DNA of 64,000 bases from Gluconobacter sphaericus NBRC 12467 (GCF_006539125.1 NZ_BJMK01000008.1:1-64000); one strand, 5' to 3'; shown: positions 29,681 to 39,235, counted from the stretch's first letter. Notes: a model not told the origin generated them from the letters alone. Numbers and translations: made by a program.

Positions 29681-31048
29681 TCAGTCCCGCAGCTGCTTGC
29701 GAACGGCGTCCACAACCCATTCAGGTTTGGGAAGCGCCAGTTTTTCGAGATTGGCCGCATACGGCATTGGCAGGTCGAGTCCGCAGACACGCGCCGGCGG
29801 AGCATCGAGCCAGTCAAAAGCCTGCTCGACGGCCACGGTGCAGATTTCCGCCCCGATGCCTGCCACCGGCCAGCCTTCTTCGACGGACACAATCCGGTTT
29901 GTCTTTTTCACGCTGCGCACGATCGTCTCGGTATCCAGAGGACGGATCGAGCGCAGGTTGATGACTTCGGCCGAAATGCCTTCTTCTGCCAGAATGGCTG
30001 CGGCTTCCAGCGCTACGCCGACCATGATGGAGAAGGCCACGAGCGTTACGTCCGTCCCTTCCCGTTCGATCTTCGCGCGACCGATCGGCAGGATGAAGTC
30101 TTCATCCACGGGGCACGGAAACTTCTGGCCGTAGAGGATCTCGTTCTCCAGCACGATGACCGGGTTCGGATCGCGAATAGCGGCCCGCAGCAATCCTTTC
30201 GCATCCGCAGACGACCAGGGAGCGACCACCTTCAGGCCCGGAATATGGGCAAACCAGCTTGCGAAACACTGCGAGTGCTGTGCGCCGACACGCGCCGCTG
30301 CACCATTCGGGCCACGGAACACGATAGGGCAGCCCATCTGACCACCGGACATATACAACGTCTTGGCAGCAGAATTAATAATATGATCAACGGCTTGAAG
30401 CGAGAAGTTCATGGTCATGAACTCGACGATCGGCTTTAATCCCGTCAGCGCCGCACCAACGGCCATACCCGTGAAACCATGTTCCGTGATCGGCGTATCG
30501 ATGACGCGCTTCTCGCCGAACTCATCTAGCAGGCCCTGACTGACCTTGTAAGCACCCTGATACTGCGCCACTTCCTCACCGATCAGGAACACGTCCTCAT
30601 CGCGACGAAGCTCGTCCGCCATCGCATCCCGCAGGGCCTGACGGACGGTGATTTCGCTGGTTTCGCCCCAGTCCCGATCATTCTCGGCCTGTGCGACTTC
30701 CGGTGCTTCCACGATCCCCGGATCAGTTGGTGTTTCAATCGCGACAGAAGCGCTTGCAGCCGGATCAGCAGAACGGGTTACAGTGTCTGCTGCGGCAGCG
30801 TCCTCGCCTTCCGCCAGAAGCACTGCGATCGGCGTGTTAACCGCGATATTCTGCGTACCTTCGGCCACCAGCGTCTTGCCGATCACACCTTCGTCCACGG
30901 CTTCCACTTCCATGGTCGCCTTGTCGGTCTCGATCTCGGCAATCACGTCTCCGGCGGAAACGGCCTCACCTGCCGCCTTGAGCCAGCGCGCAAGTGTCCC
31001 TTCGGTCATCGTCGGCGAGAGTGCCGGCATCAAAATGAGAGATGCCAT
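29681..31048 (-). CDS. pdhB: Pyruvate dehydrogenase E1 component, beta subunit with N-terminal lipoyl domain
   Basis: A 455-residue E1-beta subunit carrying its own lipoyl domain (residues 1-80, [17 protein letters not shown]), a low-complexity Ala/Asp/Ser linker to about 125, and then the transketolase-like beta subunit starting at [16 protein letters not shown]. The latter has [20 protein letters not shown] and [14 protein letters not shown]. Lipoyl-bearing E1-beta is a known feature of alphaproteobacterial complexes. It starts 3 nt after pdhA. The subunit pairs with E1-alpha to bind thiamine diphosphate and decarboxylate pyruvate. Confidence 0.96.
   Translation of the reverse strand: MASLILMPALSPTMTEGTLARWLKAAGEAVSAGDVIAEIETDKATMEVEAVDEGVIGKTLVAEGTQNIAVNTPIAVLLAEGEDAAAADTVTRSADPAASASVAIETPTDPGIVEAPEVAQAENDRDWGETSEITVRQALRDAMADELRRDEDVFLIGEEVAQYQGAYKVSQGLLDEFGEKRVIDTPITEHGFTGMAVGAALTGLKPIVEFMTMNFSLQAVDHIINSAAKTLYMSGGQMGCPIVFRGPNGAAARVGAQHSQCFASWFAHIPGLKVVAPWSSADAKGLLRAAIRDPNPVIVLENEILYGQKFPCPVDEDFILPIGRAKIEREGTDVTLVAFSIMVGVALEAAAILAEEGISAEVINLRSIRPLDTETIVRSVKKTNRIVSVEEGWPVAGIGAEICTVAVEQAFDWLDAPPARVCGLDLPMPYAANLEKLALPKPEWVVDAVRKQLRD
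30894..31032 (-). repeat. Lipoyl-domain direct repeat, copy in pdhB
   Basis: Partner of 29521-29659. The higher conservation in the middle (TCCACGGCTTCCACTTCC and following bases are identical) suggests recent gene conversion or a recent duplication of the lipoyl module between adjacent genes. Confidence 0.85.
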
Positions 31049-31051
31049 GGA

Positions 31052-32056
31052 TCAGGCCTCCACCAGAATATCAGTCCAGAGTTCGGAATGATCCGGCTCA
31101 GGGCTTGTCTGCGCAAATTCGGCCGCGTCAGCCACAATGGCTTTTACGTCCGTCTCAATGTCCTTGAACACGCTCTCTTCGATCCCGCTGCGTAGCATCT
31201 CGGCTTTCAGGGTCTCGATTGGATCGCGCGTACGACGCATTTCTTCAACCTCTGCGCGCTGGCGATACTTCGCCGGATCGGACATGGAGTGCCCACGATA
31301 GCGATAGGTTTCCATTTCCAGCAGGAACGGCCCCTTGCCCGCACGGCAATATTCTATGGCCTCCTGCGCGGCTTCATGCACAGCGAAGATATCCATGCCA
31401 TCTACCTTGCGGCTGGCAATGCCCCAGGGCTCGCCGTTGCGGGACAGATCCTTGGAGGCCGAAGCGCGCTCGATGGATGTGCCCATGCCGTAGCGGTTGT
31501 TTTCGATCACATAGATGCAGGGCAGCTTGTGCAGTGCGGCGAGATTGAAGCTCTCATAAACCTGCCCCTGTGCAGAGGCTCCTTCGCCGAAATACACGAT
31601 CGAGACTTCATCCGTACCGCGATACTTGTTCGCAAACGCCAGCCCCGTGCCGAGGGCCACCTGTGCCCCGACAATGCCATGACCGCCGTAGAACTCTTTT
31701 TCACGGGAGAACATGTGCATGGAGCCCCCCTTGCCGCGGGAATACCCACCGGACCGCCCCGTCAGTTCCGCCATAACACCGCGCGGCGTCATGCCTGCTA
31801 CGAGCATCTGCCCGTGATCGCGATAGGACGTGATGGACTTGTCGCCCTGCTTCATGTTGAGGCCGATCCCAACCACAACGGCTTCCTGCCCGATATAGAG
31901 ATGGCAGAAGCCGCCGATCAGGCCCATGCCGTAAAGCTGGCCAGCCTTTTCCTCAAATCGCCGAACAAGAAGCATGTCCCTGTAAGCGCGCTTCATGGTC
32001 TCCGGCGAAAGGGCCGGACCGTTGCTCCGGCCTGAAGCGGACGGTGTCTCGTCCAT
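31052..32056 (-). CDS. pdhA: Pyruvate dehydrogenase E1 component, alpha subunit
   Basis: A 334-residue thiamine-diphosphate-binding subunit of the E1 heterotetramer. The ThDP motif is visible as GEGASAQGQVYESFNLAAL followed by CIYVIENNRYGMGTS. The phosphorylation-loop-like YRGHSMSDPAKYR and the GGFCHLYIGQEAVVVG start region are also conserved. ATG 32056 is chosen: AGGAG lies about 8 nt upstream, and the 12 codons before it are not conserved in type. It is the first gene of the pdhABC-lpdA-lipA-COQ10 run and lies back-to-tail with trpC across a terminator. Confidence 0.96.
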   Translation of the reverse strand: MDETPSASGRSNGPALSPETMKRAYRDMLLVRRFEEKAGQLYGMGLIGGFCHLYIGQEAVVVGIGLNMKQGDKSITSYRDHGQMLVAGMTPRGVMAELTGRSGGYSRGKGGSMHMFSREKEFYGGHGIVGAQVALGTGLAFANKYRGTDEVSIVYFGEGASAQGQVYESFNLAALHKLPCIYVIENNRYGMGTSIERASASKDLSRNGEPWGIASRKVDGMDIFAVHEAAQEAIEYCRAGKGPFLLEMETYRYRGHSMSDPAKYRQRAEVEEMRRTRDPIETLKAEMLRSGIEESVFKDIETDVKAIVADAAEFAQTSPEPDHSELWTDILVEA

Positions 32057-32169
32057 GACGGTCTCCTGATGAAAATGCACAAAATCCCGCATGCTTTAGC
32101 GGCAGAATCTACCAAAAGCCAGACCACGTCCCGCTTTCGCGGAACGCACCGATCTGGGGGTATGCCGTG

Positions 32170-32203
32170 AAAAAACGGCCCTGACCGCCCTTAAAGGCGG
32201 CCG
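32170..32203 (-). terminator. Intrinsic terminator downstream of trpC
   Basis: Read on the minus strand the sequence CGGCCGCC, a short loop, GGCGG, then GGGCCG is followed by six T (six A at 32170-32175 on the plus strand). It lies immediately after the trpC stop and separates the trp operon from the pdh operon downstream. Confidence 0.75.
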
Positions 32204-32207
32204 AAGA

Positions 32208-33134
32208 TCAAATAAAACCGAGCAATCGACGTGCTGCAACGCCCGGATCGGGCTCACGCAACAGGCTCTCACCGACCAGTACGGCGCTCGCACCTACTGC
32301 TCCGACTTTCATCATATCGTCCTGCGTCCGGATGCCACTTTCCGAGACGACCAGACGGTCCGGCGGCACCATCGGCGCCAGATCGATCGTCGTCTGGATA
32401 TCGGTCTTCAGGGTGCGAAGGTTACGGTTGTTGATTCCAATCAGGAATGTATCGAGTGCCAGCGCCCGGTTCAGTTCGGCTTCGTCATGGACCTCCAGAA
32501 GGACATCCATGTCCAGCCCGCGCGCAATTGCGATTAGTTCGGCCGCCTGCGTTTCCGTCAGCACCGCCATGATCAGCAGAATGCAGTCCGCCCCGATTAG
32601 GCGGCTTTCATGGACTTGCCAGGGGTCCAGAATAAAATCCTTGCGCAGGATCGGCAGACTGCATGCCTCACGCACGGCCCGGATATCATCCGTGTTGCCG
32701 TGAAAGCACGAGCCTTCCGTCAGAACCGAAAGACAGGTGGCGCCGGCAGCCTGATATTCCTGCGCTATCTCCACCGGATTGTAGTCCGGACGCAGAATAC
32801 CGGCGGATGGAGACGCCTTCTTGATCTCGGCAATCAGTCCGACCTGACGATCAGCCGTGAGATGCTGGAGCGCTTGACCAAAGCCCCGTGTCGGGACCGT
32901 TACTTCCCGGGCGCGCGCTGTGATCTCCTTGAGGGACATGATTTGCGAGCGCTGCTCGATATCCACGCGGGTGCGGGCGCAGATCCGGGCCAGAACGTCA
33001 CTGCGGTCAGCCGCAGTTTCCGCTTCGGGATCCTTGATGGGCGGGGTCGTCGTTTCCGGAATTTCCGGGTCCGGGAACTGTTCCGTTCCCTCAGGCGAAT
33101 ATGTCATCGCCGGTCGATGGTACATGAATGTCAT
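32208..33134 (-). CDS. trpC: Indole-3-glycerol phosphate synthase
   Basis: A 308-residue TIM-barrel enzyme of tryptophan synthesis. Catalytic elements are visible: LIAEIKKASPSAGIL (Lys, phosphate loop), FCH..., ILRKDFILDPWQVHE (catalytic Lys), the LLEVHDEAEL Glu and GINNRNLRTL. The normal family start, SDVLARICART, lies at residue 45 here; before it is a 44-residue acidic, proline-rich extension (PDPEIPETTTPPIKDPEAET) that the family normally lacks. ATG 33134 overlaps the trpD stop as ATGA. ATG 33107 would still keep most of the extension. Confidence 0.95.
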   Translation of the reverse strand: MTFMYHRPAMTYSPEGTEQFPDPEIPETTTPPIKDPEAETAADRSDVLARICARTRVDIEQRSQIMSLKEITARAREVTVPTRGFGQALQHLTADRQVGLIAEIKKASPSAGILRPDYNPVEIAQEYQAAGATCLSVLTEGSCFHGNTDDIRAVREACSLPILRKDFILDPWQVHESRLIGADCILLIMAVLTETQAAELIAIARGLDMDVLLEVHDEAELNRALALDTFLIGINNRNLRTLKTDIQTTIDLAPMVPPDRLVVSESGIRTQDDMMKVGAVGASAVLVGESLLREPDPGVAARRLLGFI

Positions 33135-34222
33135 GATCGTCCTGCGTTTTGGGGGGCAATGGAATGAGCTGACATGCGCGCAACCTCGAGCGCGGCACGT
33201 GCAAGCCCCCGGTCAATGGAGTCTGCCGCCATTCCTACATTGCGACGGAAGGCCGGAACGTCAATCGCTCCGGCCTTCACGATATCGCCGCGACCTGCCA
33301 CGTGCAGGGCCGCAGCGGCGTTGAGAAGAACCGTATCCCGGTAAGCGCCATTCGCGCCATCCAGCAGGGCGAGCAATGCGGCAGCATTGGTCTGCGCGTC
33401 CCCGCCCCGGATGGTTGAAATCGGCGCGACAGCCAGTCCGGCCATGTCCGGTTCGATCCCGAATGAAAAAAAAGCGTCGTCCTGCCAGACCGAAACCTGG
33501 GAGGGGCCAGCAAGCGTAAGCTCGTCGCTTCCACCCTCGTCGGTCGAGCCATGGACGGCCCAGACCGACAGACTGCCCAGTGCGCCAAGCGCCCGCGCCA
33601 CGGGCTCGCACCAGCGCCTGTCAAACACGCCGATCAGCTGATGGCGGACTTGAGCGGGGTTGCACAGCGGGCCGAGCAGATTGAACAAGGTGCGGAAACC
33701 CAGCGTCTTACGGACAGGAGCCGCATGCCGCATCGCACGATGATGCTGGGGGGCTGCCAGAAAGACTAGTCCATCTTCGCGCAGCCGACGGCCCTGAAGC
33801 TCCAGATTGTCGGTCGGGGGAATGCCCAGAACCTCGAGAACATCCGTCGCACCCGTAGCAGATGAGAGTGCGCGGTTACCATGCTTGGCTACGGGGACGC
33901 CAAGTCCCGCCAGTACGAAGGCTACGGCTGTGGACACATTCAGTGTCTTCAGGCCGTCGCCGCCTGTTCCGCATACATCAATAGTGCCGGCTGGAGCATC
34001 CGGCAGAACCGTCATGTGATGACGGACCGCCCGAACGGCCCCAGTCAGTTCAGCAAAGGTTTCGCCGCGCAGTTTCAGCGCAGTCAGGAAAGCGGCAAGC
34101 TGAACCGGATCGACCTCGCCAGCCATGATGGCGTGAAAAGCAGTTTCTGCCTCATGACTGTCGAGCTGTCGTCCCGAGACCGCCTGATGCAGAAGGGACG
34201 TAAAATCTGCACTCACTGTCAT
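33131..34222 (-). CDS. trpD: Anthranilate phosphoribosyltransferase
   Basis: A 363-residue enzyme that transfers the phosphoribosyl group of PRPP to anthranilate. The PRPP loop is DVCGTGGDGLKTLNVSTAVA around residue 82. KHGNRALSSATGATDVLE and RTLFNLLGPLCNP follow. Length is slightly above typical because of an extended C-terminus. The ATG overlaps the trpG stop by 4 nt and its own stop overlaps trpC by 4 nt. This is one of four consecutive tryptophan genes transcribed on the minus strand. Confidence 0.97.
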   Translation of the reverse strand: MTVSADFTSLLHQAVSGRQLDSHEAETAFHAIMAGEVDPVQLAAFLTALKLRGETFAELTGAVRAVRHHMTVLPDAPAGTIDVCGTGGDGLKTLNVSTAVAFVLAGLGVPVAKHGNRALSSATGATDVLEVLGIPPTDNLELQGRRLREDGLVFLAAPQHHRAMRHAAPVRKTLGFRTLFNLLGPLCNPAQVRHQLIGVFDRRWCEPVARALGALGSLSVWAVHGSTDEGGSDELTLAGPSQVSVWQDDAFFSFGIEPDMAGLAVAPISTIRGGDAQTNAAALLALLDGANGAYRDTVLLNAAAALHVAGRGDIVKAGAIDVPAFRRNVGMAADSIDRGLARAALEVARMSAHSIAPQNAGRS

Positions 34223-34815
34223 GCGGCCTGCGTGGCATGGACCGGAATACCGGCAATCGTCAGGAAATTGGCCAGCAGTTCCCGGCCTGCAACGGAAGCA
34301 ATACTCTCGGGATGGAACTGTACGCCGTGCACAGGATAGTCACGGTGGCGCACGCCCATGATGACGCCGTCTTCCGTCCGGGCATTGACTACGAGCGTTT
34401 CGGGAATGCTGTCGGGGGCAAGAGTCAGGCTGTGATAGCGCACCACATCTACTGGCTCTGGCAGCCCGGCAAAGACGCCTGTTCCGTCATGATGAACTGC
34501 GCTGATCTTGCCATGCATAGGCATGGGCGCGCGTACAACTTCTGCCCCGAAGACCTGCCCAATGGCTTGGTGGCCGAGGCATACGCCGAAAACCGGCACC
34601 TTGCCCGCAGCTGCACGGATCAGGTCACAGCAGACCCCGGCTTCGGTCGGAGCACCCGGACCTGGCGAGATCACGACTGCAGACGGATTGAGCGCCAGGG
34701 CTTCCTCGACACTCAGCGCGTCATTGCGCCGCACGTCACACTCAACCCCAAGCGCACCCAGATGGTGGACGATGTTGAATGTGAAGCTGTCGTAATTGTC
34801 GATGAGAAGGATCAT
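34219..34815 (-). CDS. trpG: Anthranilate synthase component II (glutamine amidotransferase)
   Basis: A 198-residue glutaminase subunit that feeds ammonia to TrpE. The class-I amidotransferase triad is visible: nucleophile in VFGVCLGHQAIGQVFG, and the His/Glu in GVQFHPESIAS. The family start MILLIDNYDSFTFNIV sets ATG 34815; the longer open frame to 35124 is not coding in that part. The stop overlaps trpD (ATGA). It could also serve in 4-aminobenzoate synthesis, as in some bacteria, since no pabA is seen in the window. Confidence 0.96.
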   Translation of the reverse strand: MILLIDNYDSFTFNIVHHLGALGVECDVRRNDALSVEEALALNPSAVVISPGPGAPTEAGVCCDLIRAAAGKVPVFGVCLGHQAIGQVFGAEVVRAPMPMHGKISAVHHDGTGVFAGLPEPVDVVRYHSLTLAPDSIPETLVVNARTEDGVIMGVRHRDYPVHGVQFHPESIASVAGRELLANFLTIAGIPVHATQAA

Positions 34816-34873
34816 GGCAATAGAATGACCGCCGTGTCTGTTTTCGTCAAATACATCGCGTTTCGAGGCCCCG

Positions 34874-36286
34874 TCAGGCTTTTGCGGCAGTTGCGACGGC
34901 GATTTCCGCCGCGCGAAACAGTGCGCGGGCCTTCGCCTGCGTCTCGCGGAACTCGGCGTTCGGATCGCTGTCGGCCACGACACCGCAGCCGGCCTGCACA
35001 TACATGTTGCCGCCCTTGAGAACGGCCATGCGCAGCCCGATGCAGGTATCCATTTCCCCATCTGCCCCGAAATATCCGACGCAGCCCGAATAGGGCCCAC
35101 GCCGCGTCGGTTCCAGCTCGTCAATGATTTCCATGGCGCGGATCTTGGGGGCCCCTGTCAGCGTTCCGGCCGGGAAAGCTGCGACAAGTGCATCCATCGC
35201 CGTTTTGCCGTCCTTGATGCGGCCGGTAACGGTCGAGGAAATATGCATGACGTGGCTGTAGCGCTCGACGACAAATTTTTCCGGAACCTCGACGGTTCCA
35301 AGCTCTGAGACGCGTCCGACATCGTTTCGGCCCAGGTCAATCAGCATCAGATGCTCGGCCAGTTCCTTGCGGTCGGCCAGTAGCTCCTCTTCCAGGGCCA
35401 GATCCTCTTCGCGATCCGCTCCGCGCGGACGTGTGCCCGCCAGCGGACGTACTGTGACCTCGCCGGCGCGCAACCGCACGAGAATTTCAGGCGAGGACCC
35501 GACCAGAGCGTAGTCCTCAAGCTCCATTACGAACAGGAAGGGAGCCGGATTGACACGGCGCAGGCTGCGATAGAGCGAGAGCGGCGACAGTGGGAATGGT
35601 GTTGTGAAGCGTTGGCTCGGCACGATCTGGAAGGCATCGCCCGCAGCGATATAGTCCTGTGCCTTGCGGACGTGATCCTCGAACTGCTGTTGCGTCATGT
35701 TCGATGTCGGTGGTGCCAGTTCCGTGTCGGGCGGCAGCGTCTCGCGCTCGTCTCCCAGTGGGGCGGCCAGAGCGGCCCGTGCCTGATCGAGAAGTGCCTT
35801 CGCCTTCGCATCCGTTGTCTCGCCGCGCACTGGCACGGCCAGCGTAAGCTCGTCCCGCACGGAATCGAAGACTGCGAAAAGGCGCGGACGGATCATGATC
35901 CCTTCCGGCAGTCCCAGATCGTTGAGTGGGGCGTTCGGCAGGCGCTCCATCTGGCGCACCATGTCATAACCCAGTACGCCGAACACGCCGCCGATCATTG
36001 GCGGCATTCCGGCCGGAAGCTCCATCTGGCTCTCATCCACGATGGTCTTCAGTGTCTCGAGCGGCACGCCGTCAATGGGCCTGCCATCCAGTGTCACTTT
36101 TCCGTCCCGGCATTTCCAGACCAGATCTGGCAGAAGCGCGATGACGGAATAACGCCCGCGGGCTGCACCGCCTTCGACACTCTCGAACAGCAGTCGGTAC
36201 GGATCGTCCGACAGTTTTGAAAGGCGCAGAAAGGCCGAGACGGGCGTCAGGAGATCGGCAGCTTCGATGCTGTAGACAAAGCCCAT
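34874..36286 (-). CDS. trpE: Anthranilate synthase component I
   Basis: A 470-residue chorismate-utilising enzyme that forms anthranilate with TrpG. The chorismate-binding core has RPLAGTRPRGADREEDLALE, ELLADRKELAEHLMLIDLGR, MHISSTVTGRI and AGTLTGAPKIRAMEIIDELE. The N-terminal feedback region is present, with an LLESxEGG-type element read here as LFESVEGGAARGRYS. The ATG overlaps the ppiD-like gene stop (TGATG). No leader peptide or attenuator was evident before it, so regulation may lie upstream of the chaperone gene. Confidence 0.97.
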   Translation of the reverse strand: MGFVYSIEAADLLTPVSAFLRLSKLSDDPYRLLFESVEGGAARGRYSVIALLPDLVWKCRDGKVTLDGRPIDGVPLETLKTIVDESQMELPAGMPPMIGGVFGVLGYDMVRQMERLPNAPLNDLGLPEGIMIRPRLFAVFDSVRDELTLAVPVRGETTDAKAKALLDQARAALAAPLGDERETLPPDTELAPPTSNMTQQQFEDHVRKAQDYIAAGDAFQIVPSQRFTTPFPLSPLSLYRSLRRVNPAPFLFVMELEDYALVGSSPEILVRLRAGEVTVRPLAGTRPRGADREEDLALEEELLADRKELAEHLMLIDLGRNDVGRVSELGTVEVPEKFVVERYSHVMHISSTVTGRIKDGKTAMDALVAAFPAGTLTGAPKIRAMEIIDELEPTRRGPYSGCVGYFGADGEMDTCIGLRMAVLKGGNMYVQAGCGVVADSDPNAEFRETQAKARALFRAAEIAVATAAKA

Positions 36287-38235
36287 CAGTGTGCCCCGTT
36301 ATCGGCTGCCGGAGCACTTGCCGGCGTGGCGGCCGTTACGACCTGATTATAAAGCGCCATATTGATATGTGAGGGCGGAACCTCTTTTTCCATGGCGGCG
36401 TTCAGCGCCATCGGGATGTCGGAACGCATGGACTGCAGATATTCGTCGGAAAGCTGCTTACCCAGGCTCTTCAACTCCTCTGCCGAGGCCGGCTTGTCCG
36501 CCGTCACGTTGACCAGCCAGAAGGCATCCGGTGATTCGAACATGCCGCTCGTTCCCGGCTTGAGTCCGAAGACGCCGCGCAGGACATTCTGCGGAAGGCT
36601 CTGGTCTGGATGAACCCGGGACACGGCAACGTCCTGGCGCAGGGCTGAGGCTTCGGTCTGCCCCTCAACGGCCTTGCGCAGCGTTCCAGCCTTGGCGCTA
36701 TTGAACAGTGTGGTCGCACGCAGATCTGCAGCATGGCGCTTCTGATCCGCCGTCCAGGCTTGCACGACCTGATCGCGTACGCTGTCGAACGGTTTGAGTG
36801 TGCCCGGATGCACTTCATCGACGAGCAGGGAGAATGCCGTGCCGTTCGGACCATTGATGACGGTCGGCTGGGTATCCTTGGACTGGGTGAAGATCTGGTG
36901 GATGATCGCCTGGCGCAGGGCTGCGTCGCCCGGGATGGGTGCCGGCAGACCGTCCTGCGTCAGGCCGTTTGAATCCAGTGTGCCGGATGCGGGCACGGCC
37001 CCGAGGTCGCTTGGGATCTGTTCCAGCGTCGAAGATCCGGCAACTGCATCCTGAAACTGCTTCTGACGGGCCTGAAGCGCTTCCCCGGCTTCCTGGTGCT
37101 GGACCTGCGTTTTCAAACCTTCCTTAGCTTGTTCGAAAGTCGTTTTGTGCGGCGCGGTAATGGCCGTGATGTTAAAGACGACCCAGCCCATGCCGGTCTT
37201 TTCCGGGCCGGAGATGCGGTCGGACGCTGCTGCGAATGCCGCCTTGGCGAGTTCGGGGTTTGGGATGTCGCTCTGGCGTACGGACGGCAGGGATACTGCA
37301 GCAGCTTCAGGGAATTTCTTCTGGATATCGTTCCAGGACGTTCCGCTCTTCCAAGCAGCGGCAGCAGCATCGGCCTTTGCCTGATCGGTGAAGGTCAGGA
37401 CCTGAATTGTCCGCGTCTCGGGCATATCGAAGGTGCGGGCCTGAAAATCATAGAGACGGTGCAGGACGTCGTCGGGAACCTCGATCGTCTTCGCTACGCT
37501 GTCCGGCGTCATGACGACCATCTTTGCATGACGGTATTCCGTCGTGCGGAACATCTGCGGGTGGTTGTCATAGAAACGATGAAGCTGGTCATCGGTCGGC
37601 GCGGCAGCAATGACACTGCTTGCAAACGGGATCCGGACAAGATCGAACACGCGCTGGCTCGCATCGAAGGACAGCATCCGGTCCGTCAGGGAAGACGGCG
37701 CGACAACAGACTGTCCCATGCCCTGCAGAAGGCCGCGTGAAGCGATATCCTCGCGGATGGCCTGGAGCAGCTTGCCCTCGGACAGGCCGATCCGGGTCAG
37801 ACGGTCATTGAAGACGCTCCGGTCGAACTGTCCGGCGGCGTTGTGGAACGCTGGAATGGCAAAGACTTCCTGCCGAACCAGATCATCGGGAACCATCATG
37901 CCCGCACGGGCGGCAGCAAGCTGGGTCTCGTTTTGGATCACAAGGTTTTGAAGCGCCTGCCTTGCGATCTGCTCGACCTCGCCTTTGGGAAGCTTGGACG
38001 GGTCGGCAAGTCCGATCCGTCTGGCGACTTCGGGAAGCTGCGCCGAGAGCGCGCGACTGAAATCATCCGGCGTGATGCTCCGATCGCCGACGCGCACGAC
38101 TTCGTTCGAGCTTGCCGTGCCCATGTTGGAATACACATCTCCCACGCCCCAGCCGATGAAGGCCAGAAAGATCAGCAGCGCGGCGGCACGGCCGGCCCAG
38201 GAGTCAACAAAGAGGTGGCGGAGCGTGGTAATCAT
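36286..38235 (-). CDS. SurA/PpiD-like membrane-anchored peptidyl-prolyl isomerase
   Basis: A 649-residue periplasmic folding factor. An N-terminal membrane anchor (AGRAAALLIFLAFIGWGVGDV at about residues 16-36) is followed by a SurA-N like domain (DFSRALSAQLPEVARRI) and a parvulin-type region. The parvulin core is divergent, as is usual for the alphaproteobacterial PpiD group. ATG 38235 is chosen; the longer frame to 38361 overlaps the divergent tpiA promoter and has no matching sequence. It is first in the run with trpE-G-D-C; ppiD next to trpE is common in alphaproteobacteria. Confidence 0.88.
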   Translation of the reverse strand: MITTLRHLFVDSWAGRAAALLIFLAFIGWGVGDVYSNMGTASSNEVVRVGDRSITPDDFSRALSAQLPEVARRIGLADPSKLPKGEVEQIARQALQNLVIQNETQLAAARAGMMVPDDLVRQEVFAIPAFHNAAGQFDRSVFNDRLTRIGLSEGKLLQAIREDIASRGLLQGMGQSVVAPSSLTDRMLSFDASQRVFDLVRIPFASSVIAAAPTDDQLHRFYDNHPQMFRTTEYRHAKMVVMTPDSVAKTIEVPDDVLHRLYDFQARTFDMPETRTIQVLTFTDQAKADAAAAAWKSGTSWNDIQKKFPEAAAVSLPSVRQSDIPNPELAKAAFAAASDRISGPEKTGMGWVVFNITAITAPHKTTFEQAKEGLKTQVQHQEAGEALQARQKQFQDAVAGSSTLEQIPSDLGAVPASGTLDSNGLTQDGLPAPIPGDAALRQAIIHQIFTQSKDTQPTVINGPNGTAFSLLVDEVHPGTLKPFDSVRDQVVQAWTADQKRHAADLRATTLFNSAKAGTLRKAVEGQTEASALRQDVAVSRVHPDQSLPQNVLRGVFGLKPGTSGMFESPDAFWLVNVTADKPASAEELKSLGKQLSDEYLQSMRSDIPMALNAAMEKEVPPSHINMALYNQVVTAATPASAPAADNGAH

Positions 38236-38434
38236 AGGGTCAGGGCAGATCCGGATGACGGGATGGTGCGGACACAAAAGGCCCGCTAGACTTGCCGCAC
38301 CATAATGTCGTGAGAACGGCTTGACCAGAAGCAGACCGGAACGAGTGCTGACTTGCGGCATTCATTCGGTTGCAGACATTGAGCGCATACCGGTAACGCC
38401 CTCATTCTTCAGGGCTCATCATCAAGGAGGAAGA

Positions 38435-39235
38435 GTGCCCCCATCACCTAGGCTTGTCGTTGGAAACTGGAAGATGCATGGGTTGCGGGAGCAGTCCGGC
38501 CGTCTTGCCCGTGCCGTCGCCGAGGGCGCGCAGTCTCTCCCCGATGACGTGCGGCTCGTTTTGTGCCCACCCTTCACCCAGCTTGCCAGCGTGCATGGCA
38601 TCATCAATGCTGAAGGGCCGGCGACGCCGCTGCATCTTGGTGCGCAGGACTGTCATACGACGTCTTCGGGGCCCCATACCGGGAATATTTCGGCTGAAAT
38701 GCTGGCCGACCTTGGTGTCCGCTACGTCATTCTCGGCCATTCCGAGCGTCGACAAGCCCATGGCGAAACTGATTTCCTGATTCGCCAGAAGGTTGAAGCT
38801 GCCGAAGCTGCGGGCCTCATTCCCATCGTCTGTATCGGTGAGACGATGCAGGAGCGTCTTGAAGGCCGGACGACCACCGTTCTGGCCACGCAGGTCGAGG
38901 GATCGTTGACCGACGGCTTTACAGGTATCCTGGCTTACGAGCCTGTCTGGGCTATCGGAAGTGGCACGATCCCGCCTATCGACGAGCTTGAGAGAACCCT
39001 CTCTCTCCTGCATGGACTGTTGCAGTCCCGTCTCAAGACGGATGACATTCGCGTGCCGATCCTGTATGGCGGCTCCGTCACACCGGCTCAGGCGCCGACT
39101 ATTTTTTCCATCGGGTCGCTTGGCGGGGTGCTGGTTGGCAGTGCCAGTCTGGAAGCAGAGAGCTTCCTGCGCATCGCTGAAGCAGCATCTTTCCGCCTGA
39201 CGTCCCAATCATTGTCCGGACCCTATCGTTCATGA
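38435..39235 (+). CDS. tpiA: Triosephosphate isomerase
   Basis: A 266-residue TIM-barrel enzyme interconverting dihydroxyacetone phosphate and glyceraldehyde 3-phosphate. The catalytic residues are in LVVGNWKMHG (Lys), VILGHSERRQ (His) and ILAYEPVWAIG (Glu), and the phosphate loop in ILYGGSVTP. There is no ATG before the conserved start, so GTG 38435 is taken; AGGAGG lies 4 nt upstream. Its stop overlaps secG (ATGA). It is divergent from the ppiD-like gene with a 199-nt gap that must hold both promoters. Confidence 0.96.
   Translation: MPPSPRLVVGNWKMHGLREQSGRLARAVAEGAQSLPDDVRLVLCPPFTQLASVHGIINAEGPATPLHLGAQDCHTTSSGPHTGNISAEMLADLGVRYVILGHSERRQAHGETDFLIRQKVEAAEAAGLIPIVCIGETMQERLEGRTTTVLATQVEGSLTDGFTGILAYEPVWAIGSGTIPPIDELERTLSLLHGLLQSRLKTDDIRVPILYGGSVTPAQAPTIFSIGSLGGVLVGSASLEAESFLRIAEAASFRLTSQSLSGPYRS

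Noticed and set aside
34816-35124. N-terminal extension of TrpG
   Set aside because: It lies inside trpE in another frame, and TrpG proteins start at MILLIDNYDSF-type sequence.
36287-36340. Tryptophan attenuator before trpE
   Set aside because: trpE starts on the stop codon of the previous gene, and no Trp-codon-rich leader peptide is present.
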